From positions 15,140,571 to 15,204,570 of the forward strand of contig NC_045138.2 in NCBI RefSeq assembly GCF_008831285.2: 64,000 bases of DNA, read 5' to 3'. A program made the position numbers and the translations under genes. This document shows, piece after piece, positions 33,889 through 46,918 of the stretch. This stretch comes from Nymphaea colorata (taxonomy: Eukaryota; Streptophyta; Magnoliopsida; Nymphaeales; Nymphaeaceae). A model generated the notes under the pieces. It did no database searches and had not been told where the DNA came from. It saw nothing but the letters and a program-made list of their open reading frames with translations. Position 1 is the first letter of the stretch, and the number at the start of each line of letters is the position of its first letter.

Positions 33889-34803
33889 ATGGCAGCTGTT
33901 GCTGTCCTTCGAGGCACCAGCCTTAGTTCTACGAGTAGCTCCGATTCCGATCTCTTTTTCCAGAAATCCAACCGCCGGGAGATGACGACTCCGCAGGAGA
34001 CGCCTTACCCAGTCGTCGTCTTCGACGGGGAGCAGCACGTCGACGCCGGGCACGTCGGGATCCACTCCGGAACGCAATTCAAGGCCCTGCAGGTGGCCCT
34101 GAGCCGGAAGACCGGTGTTAATCCTAAGCAGATCTCGGCCGCGCTCGTTTGCCGAAGAGGCTCGAAGTCGTCGGAGAAGCGCCGCCAGAAAAAACTCCCG
34201 ATCAATGAGAACACAAACTTCGCGGGGATCGTCGCGCATCACAACCCCCGGACGGAGAAAGACTGCTTCCTCCTCGTCACCACCAGAAAATCCCGGCGTG
34301 GCCGGGAGCGCCGCTCGAGGAGCCGCCGGAGCGTTGTCGACGACTACGGTTCCGGGTCGTCTCGAGACGACCTATCGCCACCCGCGAAATCTTCTTCCGC
34401 GCCTCCGGCAGTGCAGGAAAAAGCACTCCCCCGCCGCGATCCACCTTCGACGCCTACCGCGGGAATACTCGATCCCTATTCCGTCCGGATCTACCCGCCG
34501 GCGATGAACGGAATAGTCGGTACGATGCACGACAACAGCATGGTGGTTGGGCCCTTCGCGATGCGGAATCTTCCGGCGTACGTCTTCGAGTACGCATACC
34601 CGTATGCTTACACTGCATACGCGATAAGTGCAAGGCGCGCTCGGGTCACGATGTGCGAGACGTGCTCTGAGGCAGCGGATGGGCGGGAGGTGGCGTTCCA
34701 TCCCTGCGTCCATGACGAAGTCCTTGAGGTGTGGCACCGCTCGTCGCCGGCCGGACCGATCCAGCGACCGTCGAAACCCGGCCGCATCGAGGCGGCGGCA
34801 TAA
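33889..34803 (+). CDS. Plant-specific Arg-rich protein of unknown function, intronless
   Basis: One GC-rich frame of 304 aa opens at an ATG in good context; Met32 is a possible alternative start. After a Ser-rich leader comes a compact conserved-looking domain, from YPVVVFDGEQ at about 37-46 to the CFLLVTT segment at 126-132, including LVCRRGSKS. Next is a strongly basic stretch, RKSRRGRERRSRSRR at 133-147, like a nuclear localisation signal. A Pro/Ser linker and a Tyr/Ala-rich segment lead to a C-terminal MCETC at 255-259 followed by a His/Cys-containing tail, perhaps a small metal site. I recall similar plant proteins with a domain of unknown function (DUF7138-like), but that name is from memory. 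The high GC of this exon contrasts with its AT-rich surroundings. It diverges from the Nudix gene. Confidence 0.72.
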   Translation: MAAVAVLRGTSLSSTSSSDSDLFFQKSNRREMTTPQETPYPVVVFDGEQHVDAGHVGIHSGTQFKALQVALSRKTGVNPKQISAALVCRRGSKSSEKRRQKKLPINENTNFAGIVAHHNPRTEKDCFLLVTTRKSRRGRERRSRSRRSVVDDYGSGSSRDDLSPPAKSSSAPPAVQEKALPRRDPPSTPTAGILDPYSVRIYPPAMNGIVGTMHDNSMVVGPFAMRNLPAYVFEYAYPYAYTAYAISARRARVTMCETCSEAADGREVAFHPCVHDEVLEVWHRSSPAGPIQRPSKPGRIEAAA

Positions 34804-37048
34804 CCGGCTTGCTTGCCGCTACGACTCCCCTCCCTCTTGCGGACCGACCGCTCATCGGTGTTGAACTTAGGCTTTTCCTGGATTGTCCAGAAATTTTGGG
34901 AGTCAGGATTTTCTCGGATTTGTTGTAGAGGGAAAGGGAGCAAAAGGGGGAGGAATACGAATTCGTGGAATGGTAGTTTGATTCCTTTTTTTCTTTTATT
35001 TATACCGTAGTATAAGGTTAAACCTGTTTTATACAGACCCAAGCCCTTGGTGTGTGACGTAAGGAACCGAAAGAGGTTCGACCCTCAGACTTGGATTTTT
35101 TTTTTTCCTGCTCCTGTTTGATAATGATATGTGTGAGATTTTTTTGAATGAGACACGAGACGCCGAGATATGGCTGGAATGGGAATGTGAGAATGAAGTT
35201 TTCTGTTTGGAGCAGCCAAGTTTGTGTTCTTCTGTTTTTGCTTTTCGCCTTTTCCGTTGGTGGTTGCTTGTTCTTGGGTATAAAACTCTGGATCTAAGGA
35301 TTTTTTTTAACTAAAATTGGATTTGATTCATTGATGCCAGACTCTATCCGCTGTTAGTTCAACTTGAACCTAAGCCTACCGATAAGCTTATGTGATCACT
35401 CAGCGCGGTGGCCTAAAGGTGGTTGTTGATCTCAATCCTAATCTGAAAGTAGGTGCGGTGCGGCTTATTTTCGTGGCGGATTAAATTGACCTTTATGTTG
35501 GCGACTAAAATAATGGATGAGGCAGATCTTCATATTTTGTGGGTAGACTGGTTGATATCTCCCCAGCTCTCACTAGCAGATCTCTTCTGTGGGATTCGAC
35601 AACTTGTTCAGCACGACGAATATCCCACAGATTTCAATTTCCTTTCCTAAAAACCATCTTGGTCTGTTGGTCCCTAGAAGAAAGGACGCACACGATGATT
35701 AGCTTCTAAGCTATGATTAAGTTGATTAATCTCCGCATTCCTGTGGCATTATCAATCATATGCAACTCATATCCACAAATGGGCAGCAATTTTGATCTTC
35801 CTTTTTGTTTTTCTCCGTCTCCTTATTGATCTGTGGAAGAATCCTTAGAGGCGCTATCAAGTAAAACCCTCATTAAAAAAACATAATGATAGAAACACTT
35901 GTCGCGAGAGGTTGACGCTTCGAGGTCTAAAAAGCACCGCCAGTGCCAGTAGGAGACGAGGGAGAAAGGAATAAAAAGGAACGGATGCACCAAGTTCCGA
36001 GGGGAAACCAAAACCATGACCGAACCCCTTTCCGGGAGTATACGGGTTTGACTGGTCGTCCCCGATGCTGGACCTAACCGCCAAGAACTACAAGACGAGG
36101 AGGGACCCGATAACCAAGGAGGTTATAAGTGGGACCCGGTCTAAGATCCGATCCTTCAAAATTCCCATGAAGTGCTCATGATTTCCTTGAATAATTTGAT
36201 TCGGATTAGTGTCGAGCTTATATCTTGTACCCGACCCGACCCGGATCGACCTGACAACTTGTGCCTGCCGGTGTCTGGGGAGCCGTCGGCGACCGGCCAA
36301 AATTTCGGACGGCGCCGTCGCGTCTTCGGTTGCCAGGCCCCTCCATTTTCTGTCGCTTTTCCCGGAGCACGTTCCCGCGAGAAAGCATTCGAGCGGCACG
36401 CCGGCGTAACCGTAGCCTATCGTGGCCCAACGGCCAATGCGGGAAACTCGGCGCGCTTTTATCACCTGGCTCGGCTCGGCTCGGCTCGGCTCGGCTCGCC
36501 TCAAATTAGTCAGCTACATTGAGCCGGTTTAGCTGAGCCGGGAAGAAGGTCAGGTTGGTCACGTGACTCAGATTCAATGGTCACATCATGTCATCCCCCA
36601 ACGCCTGTCTCTCTTTCTCTCTCTAGATTTACGAACGCACCAAAAAAGTTGGCCTGGCTCGCCCTGTCCCCTCTTTCATTAAGTAAGAGAGAGAAAGAGA
36701 AAGCGAATGACTTCATCGGTTCCTGTTTTCGGTTTCTAAGATCCAACCCGTTTCCCTCCTCGCGACCGCGTCTTCCACTTCAAGAATAAGGCTACCTAAT
36801 TTCGTTCCCTTGGATGTCGAGCATTTCTGCGTCACTTTATAATCTGCTCTTAGTTGGCGGTTTGCCGATGGCGGGGCTTGATCGTGGGATTGATCGGAGG
36901 TTACCTTAAGACCTAAAAGGAGACGGAGTTTCCTCGGTTATGGCGCTCGCGTTATCCGTATGATAAAAGAGAGGACGCGCCCTTAAATTTCCCTCCAAAC
37001 CCTACTTTGGTTCTCTCTCTTTGTTCTTCTGGTTTGTGGGGTCTGGGA
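34804..37048. other. Intergenic DNA upstream of the LPSEWTY-protein gene
   Basis: The first part should be the 3' UTR of the Arg-rich gene. From about 36.2 kb the sequence becomes GC-rich with a pentanucleotide repeat and CT-rich stretches, as expected for the promoter and 5' leader of the next gene. Several frames on both strands at 36.1-36.5 kb reflect GC content and do not look like genes. Confidence 0.45.
36468..36498. repeat. (GGCTC)6 pentanucleotide repeat
   Basis: Six uninterrupted GGCTC units lie about 550 bases before the next gene's start codon. They create chance frames rich in Gly/Ser/Ala/Arg on both strands. Confidence 0.95.
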
Positions 37049-38562
37049 ATGGCGGAGTTTCCTCCGAACGTGGAGGATGGGGAGCTTTGGCTTCCGTCCG
37101 ACGTGTTTCCGGACGAGATCTACCGTCCGAGTCGACGGACAACTGCCAAATTGGAGCAGGAGCTCTCCCCGTGCGAACTTACGTCCTCCATGGAGGAGCT
37201 TGCCCACCAGCTTGCGTTTGCCATTCTCGACGATGCTCACCACCACCAACAGCACATCCATGTTCCCGACCCCGTTCCCCACCTCGCTCCCTTCTCTCAG
37301 GTGTGCGTCTCCATCTCACACACACTCTCTCTCTCTCATCCGTGTTCTCCAGGATGTTCTCTTAGTTATGTTTCTTGTTAAACTTCAAGGTGTTGAAATG
37401 TTTTTCTCTCTCTCTCTCAGGTTGCCTTTGTTGTTAAGCTACCTAACCTCTCTTTATGTCTCTCTGTTCCAACTGTTTATTTTCTGTTTCTCTCTGCTCT
37501 GATGTTTGGTTTGACTCTTAACTCTCTCTCTCTCTCTCTCTCGGTTTAGGAGAAACCTCAAAGGGGCCTTCAGGGACATACGCGCCTCGGTTATTCCGGC
37601 TTTCAGGTGTGGGATTTGGGCAAGAAACCGCTTCAGGAAAGCGTCTCGAAGCCGGTCCTGAGTTCTGCTCAGCTTCTCGTCAAGCCGGCTCATAACCAGG
37701 TAGAAAATGTGGTCTCATCATTGCCTGTACATCCTTCGGTTGGCCATCTCTGTCTCTCTGTTTTGATTTGAGCCGGTCCTGTCTATGGTGTACAGGGCGT
37801 AGCGCTGGGTAGGTCCCGGAGCCAAAGCCGTGGGCTGCCCTTCCGAGTGGTGGGTTCGGGTGCGAGCGGCTTCATCAGGGAATCAGGCGGAACGGGCGTC
37901 TTCCTCCCTCGCGTCGCCCACTCCGACGCCGGCACTAAACGAAAGCCCTGTAGGTTCCGTTGTCTGCAATAATTCTTTCCGTAGTACGCTTTTTCTTATT
38001 TCCTTTCTGTCAAGGGGGTAAATATCTTTTACCCTTGTTACTTGATTTTCAAGTAATGGTCAAAATATCTTCATTGATTATAATATGTTTTGAAGCTTAT
38101 TATCTTGTTTTAAGTCATTAATTCAAAGATTTGATTGATTTTAATGTTAGTTTGGTTCGTTCTTCTGAATGGAAGTTCTAGTTTTGTAAAATAGCATTTA
38201 GTGTGTTGGTCGCTTTCTCTGTTGAACCTGTAAAAGGTTGCTCGTATCATATATTTCTTTTATTATTCTGTGTATATCTTCGTCACTCTGTGATTCTGTG
38301 AACATGCTTTTTTCACGAGTCATGGGTCCCAAATTGCCAGAACTGTATTTGACTCATTCTGTTCTTTCCCCTTTCCGGGTATTTATCAGGCCTGAGGACT
38401 ACGGAGGAGCAGCCTTCCGCAAGAAATGCAGGTGGTGGTGGAGGACGAGATTGGAGGCAACTTGGTGGCGATGTTAACTCCATCCAGAGTTCTCGCAGAT
38501 ACCAACACCACCTTCACCACCACCCTTCTGATATCGCTCTTCCCTCTGAATGGACCTACTGA
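37049..38562 (+). CDS. Plant protein of unknown function with GTGVFLPR and C-terminal LPSEWTY, 4 exons
   Basis: Exons are 37049-37300, 37550-37699, 37796-37949 and 38390-38562, joining in phase to 242 aa plus stop. The start fits MAEFPP in good context. The N-terminus carries ELWLPSDVFPDE at about 11-22 and an acidic/Leu segment MEELAHQLAFAILDD, then a His/Gln run. Exon 2 gives GLQGHTRLGYSGFQVWDL. Exon 3 has a basic Ser/Arg patch and GTGVFLPR at 166-173. The protein ends LPSEWTY. I recall this combination of a WLP motif, GTGVFLPR and a terminal EWTY in a small plant-only family without an assigned biochemical function (Arabidopsis At3g54000/At5g59050-like, from memory). No enzyme motif or membrane segment is visible. 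Intron 1 contains a (CT)n run just before its acceptor. Confidence 0.82.
37521..37541. repeat. (CT)n microsatellite at an intron acceptor
   Basis: About ten CT units lie immediately upstream of the exon 2 acceptor of the LPSEWTY gene and double as its polypyrimidine tract. Confidence 0.85.
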
Positions 38563-38866
38563 CTTCTTCTGCTCTGCTCTGCTTTGCTTTACTCCTCTGT
38601 AAAAGCATAATGTGGTTCCTTTTCACACCTTTTTTTCCCTCTTTTTTTTGGGGTTTCCATGAATAAGCTAGTGTTCGAGTGATGGGAAGTGGAGAAAAGA
38701 AGGAGAAAAGAACAGAGGCATTAACGGGAAATAATGTAATTGATGTTTTAGTTGTACGGCTGTAGAAAAAAGCACGAAGAAAAAGTAGTCTAAACTTTGT
38801 AATAGGTCCGAAGCTCCTCCCCTCTACCTGTCATCTCTCTGTGTAGTGCTGTACTACTGTAAATAT

Positions 38867-38872
38867 AATAAA
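38867..38872 (+). terminator. Polyadenylation signal of the LPSEWTY gene (putative)
   Basis: AATAAA lies 305 bases after the stop codon, preceded by TGTA-rich sequence, consistent with a 3' UTR of about 330 bases. Confidence 0.45.
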
Positions 38873-39689
38873 TGGTTTATTGCTTTCTTGGCCTTCATTT
38901 ATAGCAGTTTGATTGTTTTTTGTGGTAAAAGATTCACGAGAGGAATGCTGTGTGGGTTGCGGACTGGGGATGGTTCGTATCCGTTCGGACTTTTTCCTTT
39001 TCTGAGAAAGAATTCATAGCGGGTGGGTGACTTCATTTTGGGTTCTCACTTGTTTCTTCCATTTGTGCTTATGGGTTTGCTTCTGGTTAATGGAAATGGT
39101 TCAGGTGGAGTAAGAATGTAAGATTGGTGGGTGGTTCATTTTCGGATTCTTCTTCTGGGGATTGGTTTCTGCCCGAGTTTCCCTCTTCAATACTAAGGGG
39201 TTGAATTTTAAGTCGAGTAACCCTCTTGGTCTTTGAACTTGGAAGGTGTTCAACATGAACGTCTGGTCATGCCAGAGACTCGTAAGAGGGCCCTCTGATT
39301 CAATATAAGTTCATAAAAGCTTCGCTTAATTGCTTGCATTGTGTATTAGATACCTTATAACTCAGCGTGAAACTTTTGACGATAATGAGTTTTTTGTTAT
39401 TTTTTCAAAAGCTAACCTGTTACGAGGTAAAAGCTTATTGCTATTCCTAAGTTATTTGCTTTTAAAATCTTTTATGTGGTTTTTGATGAACAAGAATGTG
39501 AGAAACCTTCAAGGGCTAAAGCACTTGATAGGCCCAATCTAGTAGACAAAAACTCCTGCAGGGGGTTTGGCTATGGCATAGTAAGAACTCTGAGGCAAGT
39601 CACTTACTCTTTTTAGGTCTTCATTTCACGAGATGATATTTTTTTATTTGTGGTGGTCATGTCTCTTGACCGCATTATATAAATGGAAC

Positions 39690-39863
39690 AAACTCTGTGG
39701 GGATCCAATGAAGAAATAATGGGTGACCAATTATATAAACATATGAAGCAATAGGAAACTCTGTGGTGACCCAATGAAAAAAATAATGGGTGACCAATTA
39801 TGTAAACAATGGTGAAGCAGTAGGAGTGCGTTACCAAGCATAGAAGCAGTAGGAGTGCGTTAC
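39690..39863. repeat. Nested tandem duplications (66 bp and 29 bp periods)
   Basis: A unit starting AAACTCTGTGG and containing AATAATGGGTGACCAATTAT occurs at 39690 and again at 39756 (period 66). Directly after it, GAAGCAGTAGGAGTGCGTTAC is repeated at 39814 and 39843 (period 29). Confidence 0.85.
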
Positions 39864-42800
39864 AAACATTTTTTCCTATTTTCATGGTACCTTTTGAGCG
39901 CGTGATTATCTCGAAATTGGTAAATAAGCAGGTGGTGCTGCACTGAAATAATGTCAAGACTGAAATATTTATTATCAAGCCAACTATGTTTATATTCTCT
40001 GGGTGGGTGGAAGATTAATCAGGGTGAGTGCAGCCTCCCTTCATTTCCCTTGCCTTTAAGAGTATAGATGGTGAGCACATAGGACCCACCCCTTCACACC
40101 CGTTTATAGTTAAGGAACATAGCCCCTTCATGAGTCGAACCATTGACGCACTGTATAAGAGCGCCCCAAGGTTGCCTATATCGAGTCATGTTTCAGAATT
40201 TAATTTGATTAATGTGGTACTTCAACAATGTTTATTTAGAAAAAGTAAAAGAACAATTTATTGCCATTGTTTTGTTCATTTTCCAAACCTTGTTGGCTTC
40301 AGCCCTAAGGGGCTTACCATAGCAGGTTGGGCAGGCCGTAGATGACGCATTGTTGATTCGATTCCGGTGGATGCTATTCCCGTAGACTTACTACAAACAG
40401 TTATATTGCAATACTCTAATTGGTGGGTATATCATACCCCACCCAAGTCTCGACACAATCCAAGTCCATGAGGGCAGTGAGAGCTCTCAGCAACCTTTGT
40501 TGTTTCCAACAGTACTGATAAGCCACCAACTAGATGCTGCTGGTCCATGCAAGTATATAGTGTACTTAGACAAATTGCCATAAACTGATAAGCCTTTGCC
40601 TTGCCCTGGCTTGCGCTTGCCTTTTGAAATTTAATCCACCAACACCACACTGGTCGATGCACAATAGTACTGAAAACATCTCATCCGTTTGCACTGCAGA
40701 TATCAATGTCATTTATTTGATTCATTCCTTTGGAGATCAGTGGCATATATATATTTCATGGACTTAGTGAAGAGTCGGCGCTTTGTGAGAGATGCTCGGG
40801 AAGAGCCTGGATTTGAGCCTGTGCATGCCTTTGAAGCAAACAACCCAACCTCCATTCTGATCTAAGTGTGAATGTCTTTGAATCTCATGAGCCGAAGGGT
40901 TCTGTGTTTGAGACTTGTGAGAGAACGTCACAAGAGGCTGAGTAAACTTATTGACGCCCACCACTTTCATCGTCTCCTGAGATAGTACTGGTAAGTGTTA
41001 GTTGTGCTATTATGTAAACTGATATAATGTTACAATATGAACCAATAGAACGTTACCATTTGTGTTTCTGTTACGAGATGGAAACTGATATTTACAACAC
41101 TGGTGGTAATACTAAGAAAAAAAGTCATGTAAATTATGCATGAAAACTACATATTGGGTTTCAGTTTCCTTCCATTCCACTCTCTCAGTTCAAAGAGTAG
41201 ATGCTAACTGCAGTTCATCTAACTCTTTGATTATATCACGGAAAAAAGACGGGGGCCATCTTGGAGATAAGCAATTAATAAAGCCATGTCTTTGATTTCA
41301 TGTTCATCATATGGGCGTATAAGCCAAATCTGTCGGACCGTCACTGGCCTTTCTGAATTATGAAATCAAGCCATTTGGAGTTGGTTGAGAATTGACGAGG
41401 TTCAAAATTTTTTGTCCGATCAAATTTGGTTATGACTTTTGAAATCTGGATGTGGTTTCGACTTGAAAGACAAACCTTCACGAGATTCTCTCTTCCCAAT
41501 GAAAGTAATTCTCATGAGAATCAGCAGTCATGAACTTCACCTTGTGGCTATGTCTACCACTTAATGACACTACGAATCATCCTTCACTTAGTTCTTAGTG
41601 CTCTCAAGTACAATGTGAGGCTTGGGAATGAAGCTAGATGTTAGAGAAAAAATGCTATATTGCATGATTTGTATTACTATAAGTTTGAGCAATCTTTCTG
41701 TACATTTCCTTTCATCAGAAAATATACATGTACAACGTTTTTTTTTTTTGGTCAATTTATAACTGATTCACTAGTTTCTGATTTTAAAAACACTGCCTCA
41801 TAAGGGATTGTGGTTGAGGCTCACATAGGAGTTCACATTTCTAAGCGAAGACCGGCCGGCGATTAAGTAGTCTGATCTTTAGAAGGTTTCTCAAACTGAA
41901 CCCACCTAACCCACATCTGAGTTCCTCGCCATTAATGGTGTGAAAACTTCAAGTCCACCTTGGGCCACTAATAAGTTTGCCTACCCATGAAGCCTTGATA
42001 TCAGGGACCAAAGGGCGCCACTCACTCCTCTACAAACCTTGAACCTGGCCAAGGTGAACAACTCATGTTTGGGTCATACAGGTTCATAGGGGAGCAACCA
42101 CAATCCATCTCCACGGCAAATAGATCCTGATCTGGATTTGAATGCGGTCTGCATGAGATTCAGATCACAATCTAAACTTATCTCCTGTTTGCTATATATG
42201 TATCTTGAGAGAAGAGAGATAAACTTTGCCTGTTGCTCTCTTTTCTCACCAAGTTTCAGTAAGTCATCATCTCCCGTCGCTGTTATATCTTGCATTTGGG
42301 TGTTGCTTGCTGTGCAGTTTCAGAGCACTTGTCCGGATTCAGTACATTTGTTCATGTGCCTTCAGAAGCTGCTCAGATCCAACAAGGCAGCCATCATGAA
42401 TCTGCTGGTTGGGAGGGTGACAATGGAAAAGCCATCCCGGCCAGGTGGTGGCCAAGTTTGCCTCTACATGGGGATGTAAATGGATTAAACGGATCCGATC
42501 ACCAACTGATTAAGGGGATGTGATCTTCAGATCATGAACTTGAACTCTAATTATGGATTTGGATATTAAAGTTTGGATCAAACCAGATTGGGATTTGAAC
42601 TTAAACTCACAGGAAAACCAATTGGCAGCTGTCAATCATGCATTTGCAGCAATTCAGGAGGTCCCAATATTGTGATATTTCTGACACTGTTTAGCTTTTT
42701 ATCTTTCAGAGAAAGTTCTGGCATGCCCAGTTTTGATGTTGGATGGAAATGGTATTGGGTAGACATTGGAACTCATATGGCAGTGGGCAGTGTAGATTCC

Positions 42801-45800
42801 CCAACTTCATATTGTCCCTTTGGATTTAGAGCACTGCCCACAAGAATTTGCTGCAATTCCACTGTTTTGACAGAGATGTTGGAGAAGGAAAGATGAGAAG
42901 ATCTCGAATGGTAGACTGAATCGCCGAATTAAAGAGGCCATTTATTGTGCAGCAGTGTTGCATGTTGAAGTTGCAGCAGCTTCACATTTACTGCCCGTGT
43001 TCTCCATGCTCACAGGGATGGCGTTGTGCTCGCAAGCTAAAATGGCCATATGGAAGATTTTTCATGTGTGAAGCTGCAGCTTAGACGTACAGCGCCATTG
43101 CATAATAAATGGCCTCGAAATTGAAGAAAACCATATCGAGAAAAAACAAGGTTTCTGTAATTTTTTGAATTCCTTTTAATTCTTGAATTTCAGTGTTTTG
43201 ATTTCTTTCATTTAACCGCCTAAATTATAACTTAAGCATGTTTTTTTTTCTGTTATAACATTGGAATTCATTAGCGCAGATGCAAAAGATAAATGAAGTA
43301 AATAAAAGAACATGATGAACAGTTTTTTTTTAAGATTAAGAGAACAAGAGTTGGTAAGCGCAATTCCTCTTGGAGATCTTGAAAATGGCAAGTACAACTA
43401 GCTGTACTTTGCGTTTGTCACATTAGATTACTTCCTGCCACTAAGAAAACCAGTTATCTTCAAAAGAAGGTTGGTGCAAAGGATGAGGCAGGATGGTAGG
43501 GGCCTGTCCCTATTTTAAATTTTTATAACCTCAACTTCATGCATGGTAAAAGGAAGCATTGATATGCATGTCGAAGCAATATTACGAATATCATTCTGAG
43601 ACACCGAAAGCAGGTCTGGTACATTGAACCCCTTAGAACCATCTACGTGCCTTAATATTCTCAATTCAGAGAGAGAGAGTATTTTGATATCAAGGGGCAG
43701 ATTTCCAAGTTTTTTGGATTTTGGCATCAATACAAGGTCGGTGGCCCAAAAGAATTGGCGTTTTCAATAACAACATACAAAGTAAGATTCGCCCCAATTG
43801 TAGAATGGAAATTCTGTGAACGCTCTCGCCTTCTAAAGGGTTAACAAAGACATGTTTCAATTTTTATAATGTTATTTCTACCACCTGAATTACATATGAA
43901 AAAAGTGGTTACATGAAAAGAGATTCATGGCTATGTATTTTCTTGTTATACCATAAAACCTTGAGCGTGTTTTCGCATAATTTTCAATATAAAACTAAGA
44001 CCGTGATTCCAAAAGTGGCCAAAAAATTTGAAAATCTCAAGATTGGTATGTCCTATATTCACACGGGGAAAAGATCTTGAATTCTTGATGATATTGGCAT
44101 ATTGCTAGATCTTCCTCAGTCTTTGCTGACTATCAGTACCTGATATTATGTCAAATTATCGATATGTAAATCCATCCTTCCTTTGTTGCGATCGATAAAA
44201 ATATTCCTCAGATTCACACTCTTAGGGCGACCCACTCTTTTGTCACTTTAACCATGGTTAGCAACTTACCATGAGTATTTTAATCACCAGAAAAGTTCAT
44301 GTTACTCCTCTTTTCTAAGAGCGGCAAGTAAACACACATGAAATTGGATTTTACCGACATAATCAACAACAATGATATGCAAAAACTATGAGATGAGTTA
44401 AGAGACATTGCTGCCCACCCATGACTATACGTCCACTTAATTTTCTCTCTCTAAAAGTTTGCTTTGCCTTATGCAAGAGATGGACTGATCATATGCAACT
44501 ATTCATTACTAAAAAAATGATAGAGAAAACAAAAGTGCTGACCACTAGCTAGCAACTCCTACATTATTGAAACTTTGCTCAATGAAAGAAGGGGAGAAAG
44601 CGACTTATTTTCCATTGAAAAAGAAATCCAAGAACCAGCTGATCTGCCGTTTCTAGCGAGCACGAGGAGTTTTTCATTCCACCGCCCTGAACAAGAACCG
44701 GTGATCGGCTCTTATAAGATCATTGGTACAAGTGACACATGATCATCATAATAAAACTCAATCTAAAAGCTCGATTGAATTTAAGAAGAATAAAACTCTT
44801 TTTAGAAGAATAAAACTACAACTTTTCCTATTTTACTTATTGACATTAACAAACATTCACTACATCCAAAGAAAGTATGTACAAGAACTTCGAATTTCAT
44901 CTTTTCTTCTAACATGGTAACCTGCCACTCATTGCCAATTACGCAGAGCAGAGCGCATCCATGATCCATCGCCATCTAATTAGGGACCCAATATCGAGAC
45001 AAGACGTGTTTTCCCACTTTTCTAGAATCATCATCAACCTTGAAAACGTAACAAATTTCATGAGCTCCAGCGAGTCCTGGTGCAGAAAGCACTACCAAAC
45101 ATTTTTAAATATGAGGATCATGAACACCTACCATCGAATGCTTGAGATATAAATATGAGGGGGAGAGTTCAGTTTAAATTGATGGGGAAACCCGTTCCTT
45201 ACGGTATGGAATCAAACATTTTTTTAGTATCAAGCATGCCAACTGCATCAATGTGGACATGGAGGTCAAAGTGGTTGGCGTGGTGGGAGCGGTTCTGGCC
45301 CCTCTTGCCAGGTTCTTAAATTCAGCTGTTTGTTTGAATAACGGTCCCACGTAACACTAAATTCAAATAGACATCGCATTTGAAATATGAGGCTATCAAG
45401 CACACAAATTTCAAATCCAAATAGCATTTAAGATCCGAGACTATGAAATACACTTTATATAAGAAAGAAAAAAGGAACCCTCTTTAGATAAAATTTCATT
45501 TCACATTCTCTTTTAAGGGCAGTGACTAATTTTACCTTCAAAGTTCAAAAACTATCCTACCGGAACTTATCCACCTAGGTGCTTATATATCAGTCGAGCT
45601 TTGGAAAAATGAGATTAATTTAACCAAATAGGAGAGCCACGAGTATCACTTTGGAAAATTTTCACGAAAAAAAGTACTGCAGAAATGTCGTCACATGTTC
45701 AAATAGCGAAACGGTAAACGACTAAGCTTGAAAAGTGAGTGACAGTAGGTTTGAGTTGGATCTGACGTTTGAGGTCAGGCCCTCCTTCTAATTCAACTTC

Positions 45801-46136
45801 AAGACGAGGATTCAGGCATGTATTTTGGATCTCAAATCTTCATTTTTATATAAGGACGAGATTTGATGTATGATTACTTTGTGGGCTCACGCAAAGAGAA
45901 ATAAAAATCAACCATGAATATGAAATCCTGCAGTGAAATCTATGGTTCATCAAACTAAGGATTTTATGCCAAACGTAAGATCCACACTTAAAATTATTAT
46001 TTTGCATTTTTGTATTGAAGGTCGGATTTAAGATCGGGGGCTAGTCATATTGTCAACACATCATCTTAAAATATTTGAAATTAGAAAAGACTGTGTGTTT
46101 TTCATTTGGCACAGGCTTTGTTTGCACTTTATAGAG

Positions 46137-46292
46137 CGTTTGATAGGAAGGACGAGTGTGTTCTTGTTTTAGGGAACATAAGATGATTATAAATGTTCCC
46201 ATACGCTTGGCAAAATGAGACAATATGGCGCTCTTAAAGTATTTCTTGTAGGAACACATGTTCCAATAACTCAGTGTCCTTCCTATCAAACG
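46137..46292. mobile_element. MITE with 17 bp perfect terminal inverted repeats
   Basis: CGTTTGATAGGAAGGAC at 46137-46153 is matched exactly, inverted, at 46276-46292. Inner sequences (GAACAT and ATGTTCC) also pair. The 156 bp element has no coding capacity, as expected for a miniature inverted-repeat transposable element. I could not define the target-site duplication, so the superfamily is open. Confidence 0.75.
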
Positions 46293-46644
46293 GTCTCTTT
46301 TAAGTTTCTTTGTAGTGCATTCCGGATTTAAAGCACAACTGCCAGCGTTCGATGAAGGTTTATCTGACGGGTGGCGTCAGTAAGTAGTCCGGTTCTTACC
46401 AGGTCCCTAATTCTAAAGAAGAAAAAAGAAAGAAAAATTTTTTGCACATGAATATTTCAAAACTAGAAGGCCGATTTTCTTATGCAAATGAAATTTTCTC
46501 ACCGTACGTCTCCATCAACCTTCGTTCCCGTGGCAGATAAGTTTGTTCTCTTTCTAATTATGTCACATGCATCTGCCATTTAGGTCCAATGTTAGGGAAA
46601 CATGAGACCAACATCCAGACACATCACGTGAAACATTTACTATA

Positions 46645-46645
46645 T

Positions 46646-46680
<35 letters not shown>
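46645..46680. repeat. (AT)n(GT)n compound microsatellite
   Basis: An AT run of about 9 units passes into about 9 GT units. Confidence 0.95.
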
Positions 46681-46751
46681 ATCTTGTTCTCACGAGTAAT
46701 AGAAGAAAAAAGAGGGGTTGATTACAAAATTTCTGCTCTGATATCTTAAGG

Positions 46752-46918
46752 GAGTGTTTGATTATTCCAGATTTGAAATCCACATATCTCAAGTTTTACT
46801 TTTTTTTTCATTGAGAAAAGGTCGAATTTAAGTTAAGAAGGGAGATGACCTAACCTTACCTTAAATCCATGGTTTTTAAATCCTGATGATTTCGAATCCA
46901 AGGCTGTCAAATGCCCTC
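46752..46918. mobile_element. MITE-like inverted-repeat element (putative)
   Basis: The left end GAGTGTTTGATTATTCCAGA is followed by TTTGAAATCC. The right end, read inward, gives GAGGGCATTTGACAGCCTTG and then GATTCGAAATC. The ends are imperfect inverted repeats of about 30 bp in an element of about 167 bp, resembling the MITE 460 bp upstream in design. Confidence 0.5.

Noticed and set aside
36088-36522. Overlapping long frames on both strands
   Set aside because: GC-rich sequence with a GGCTC repeat lacks stop codons by chance. Frames on both strands are equally open and none resembles a protein family.
40060-40165. tRNA-like B box on the minus strand (GGTTCGACTC)
   Set aside because: No matching A box at the right distance and no cloverleaf stems. 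At most a very old SINE remnant.
42290-42523. Protein-like frame in the 11 kb gene-poor region
   Set aside because: It opens with TTG, has no known motif, and its end overlaps a GGGGATGTAAATGG-type transposon terminus.
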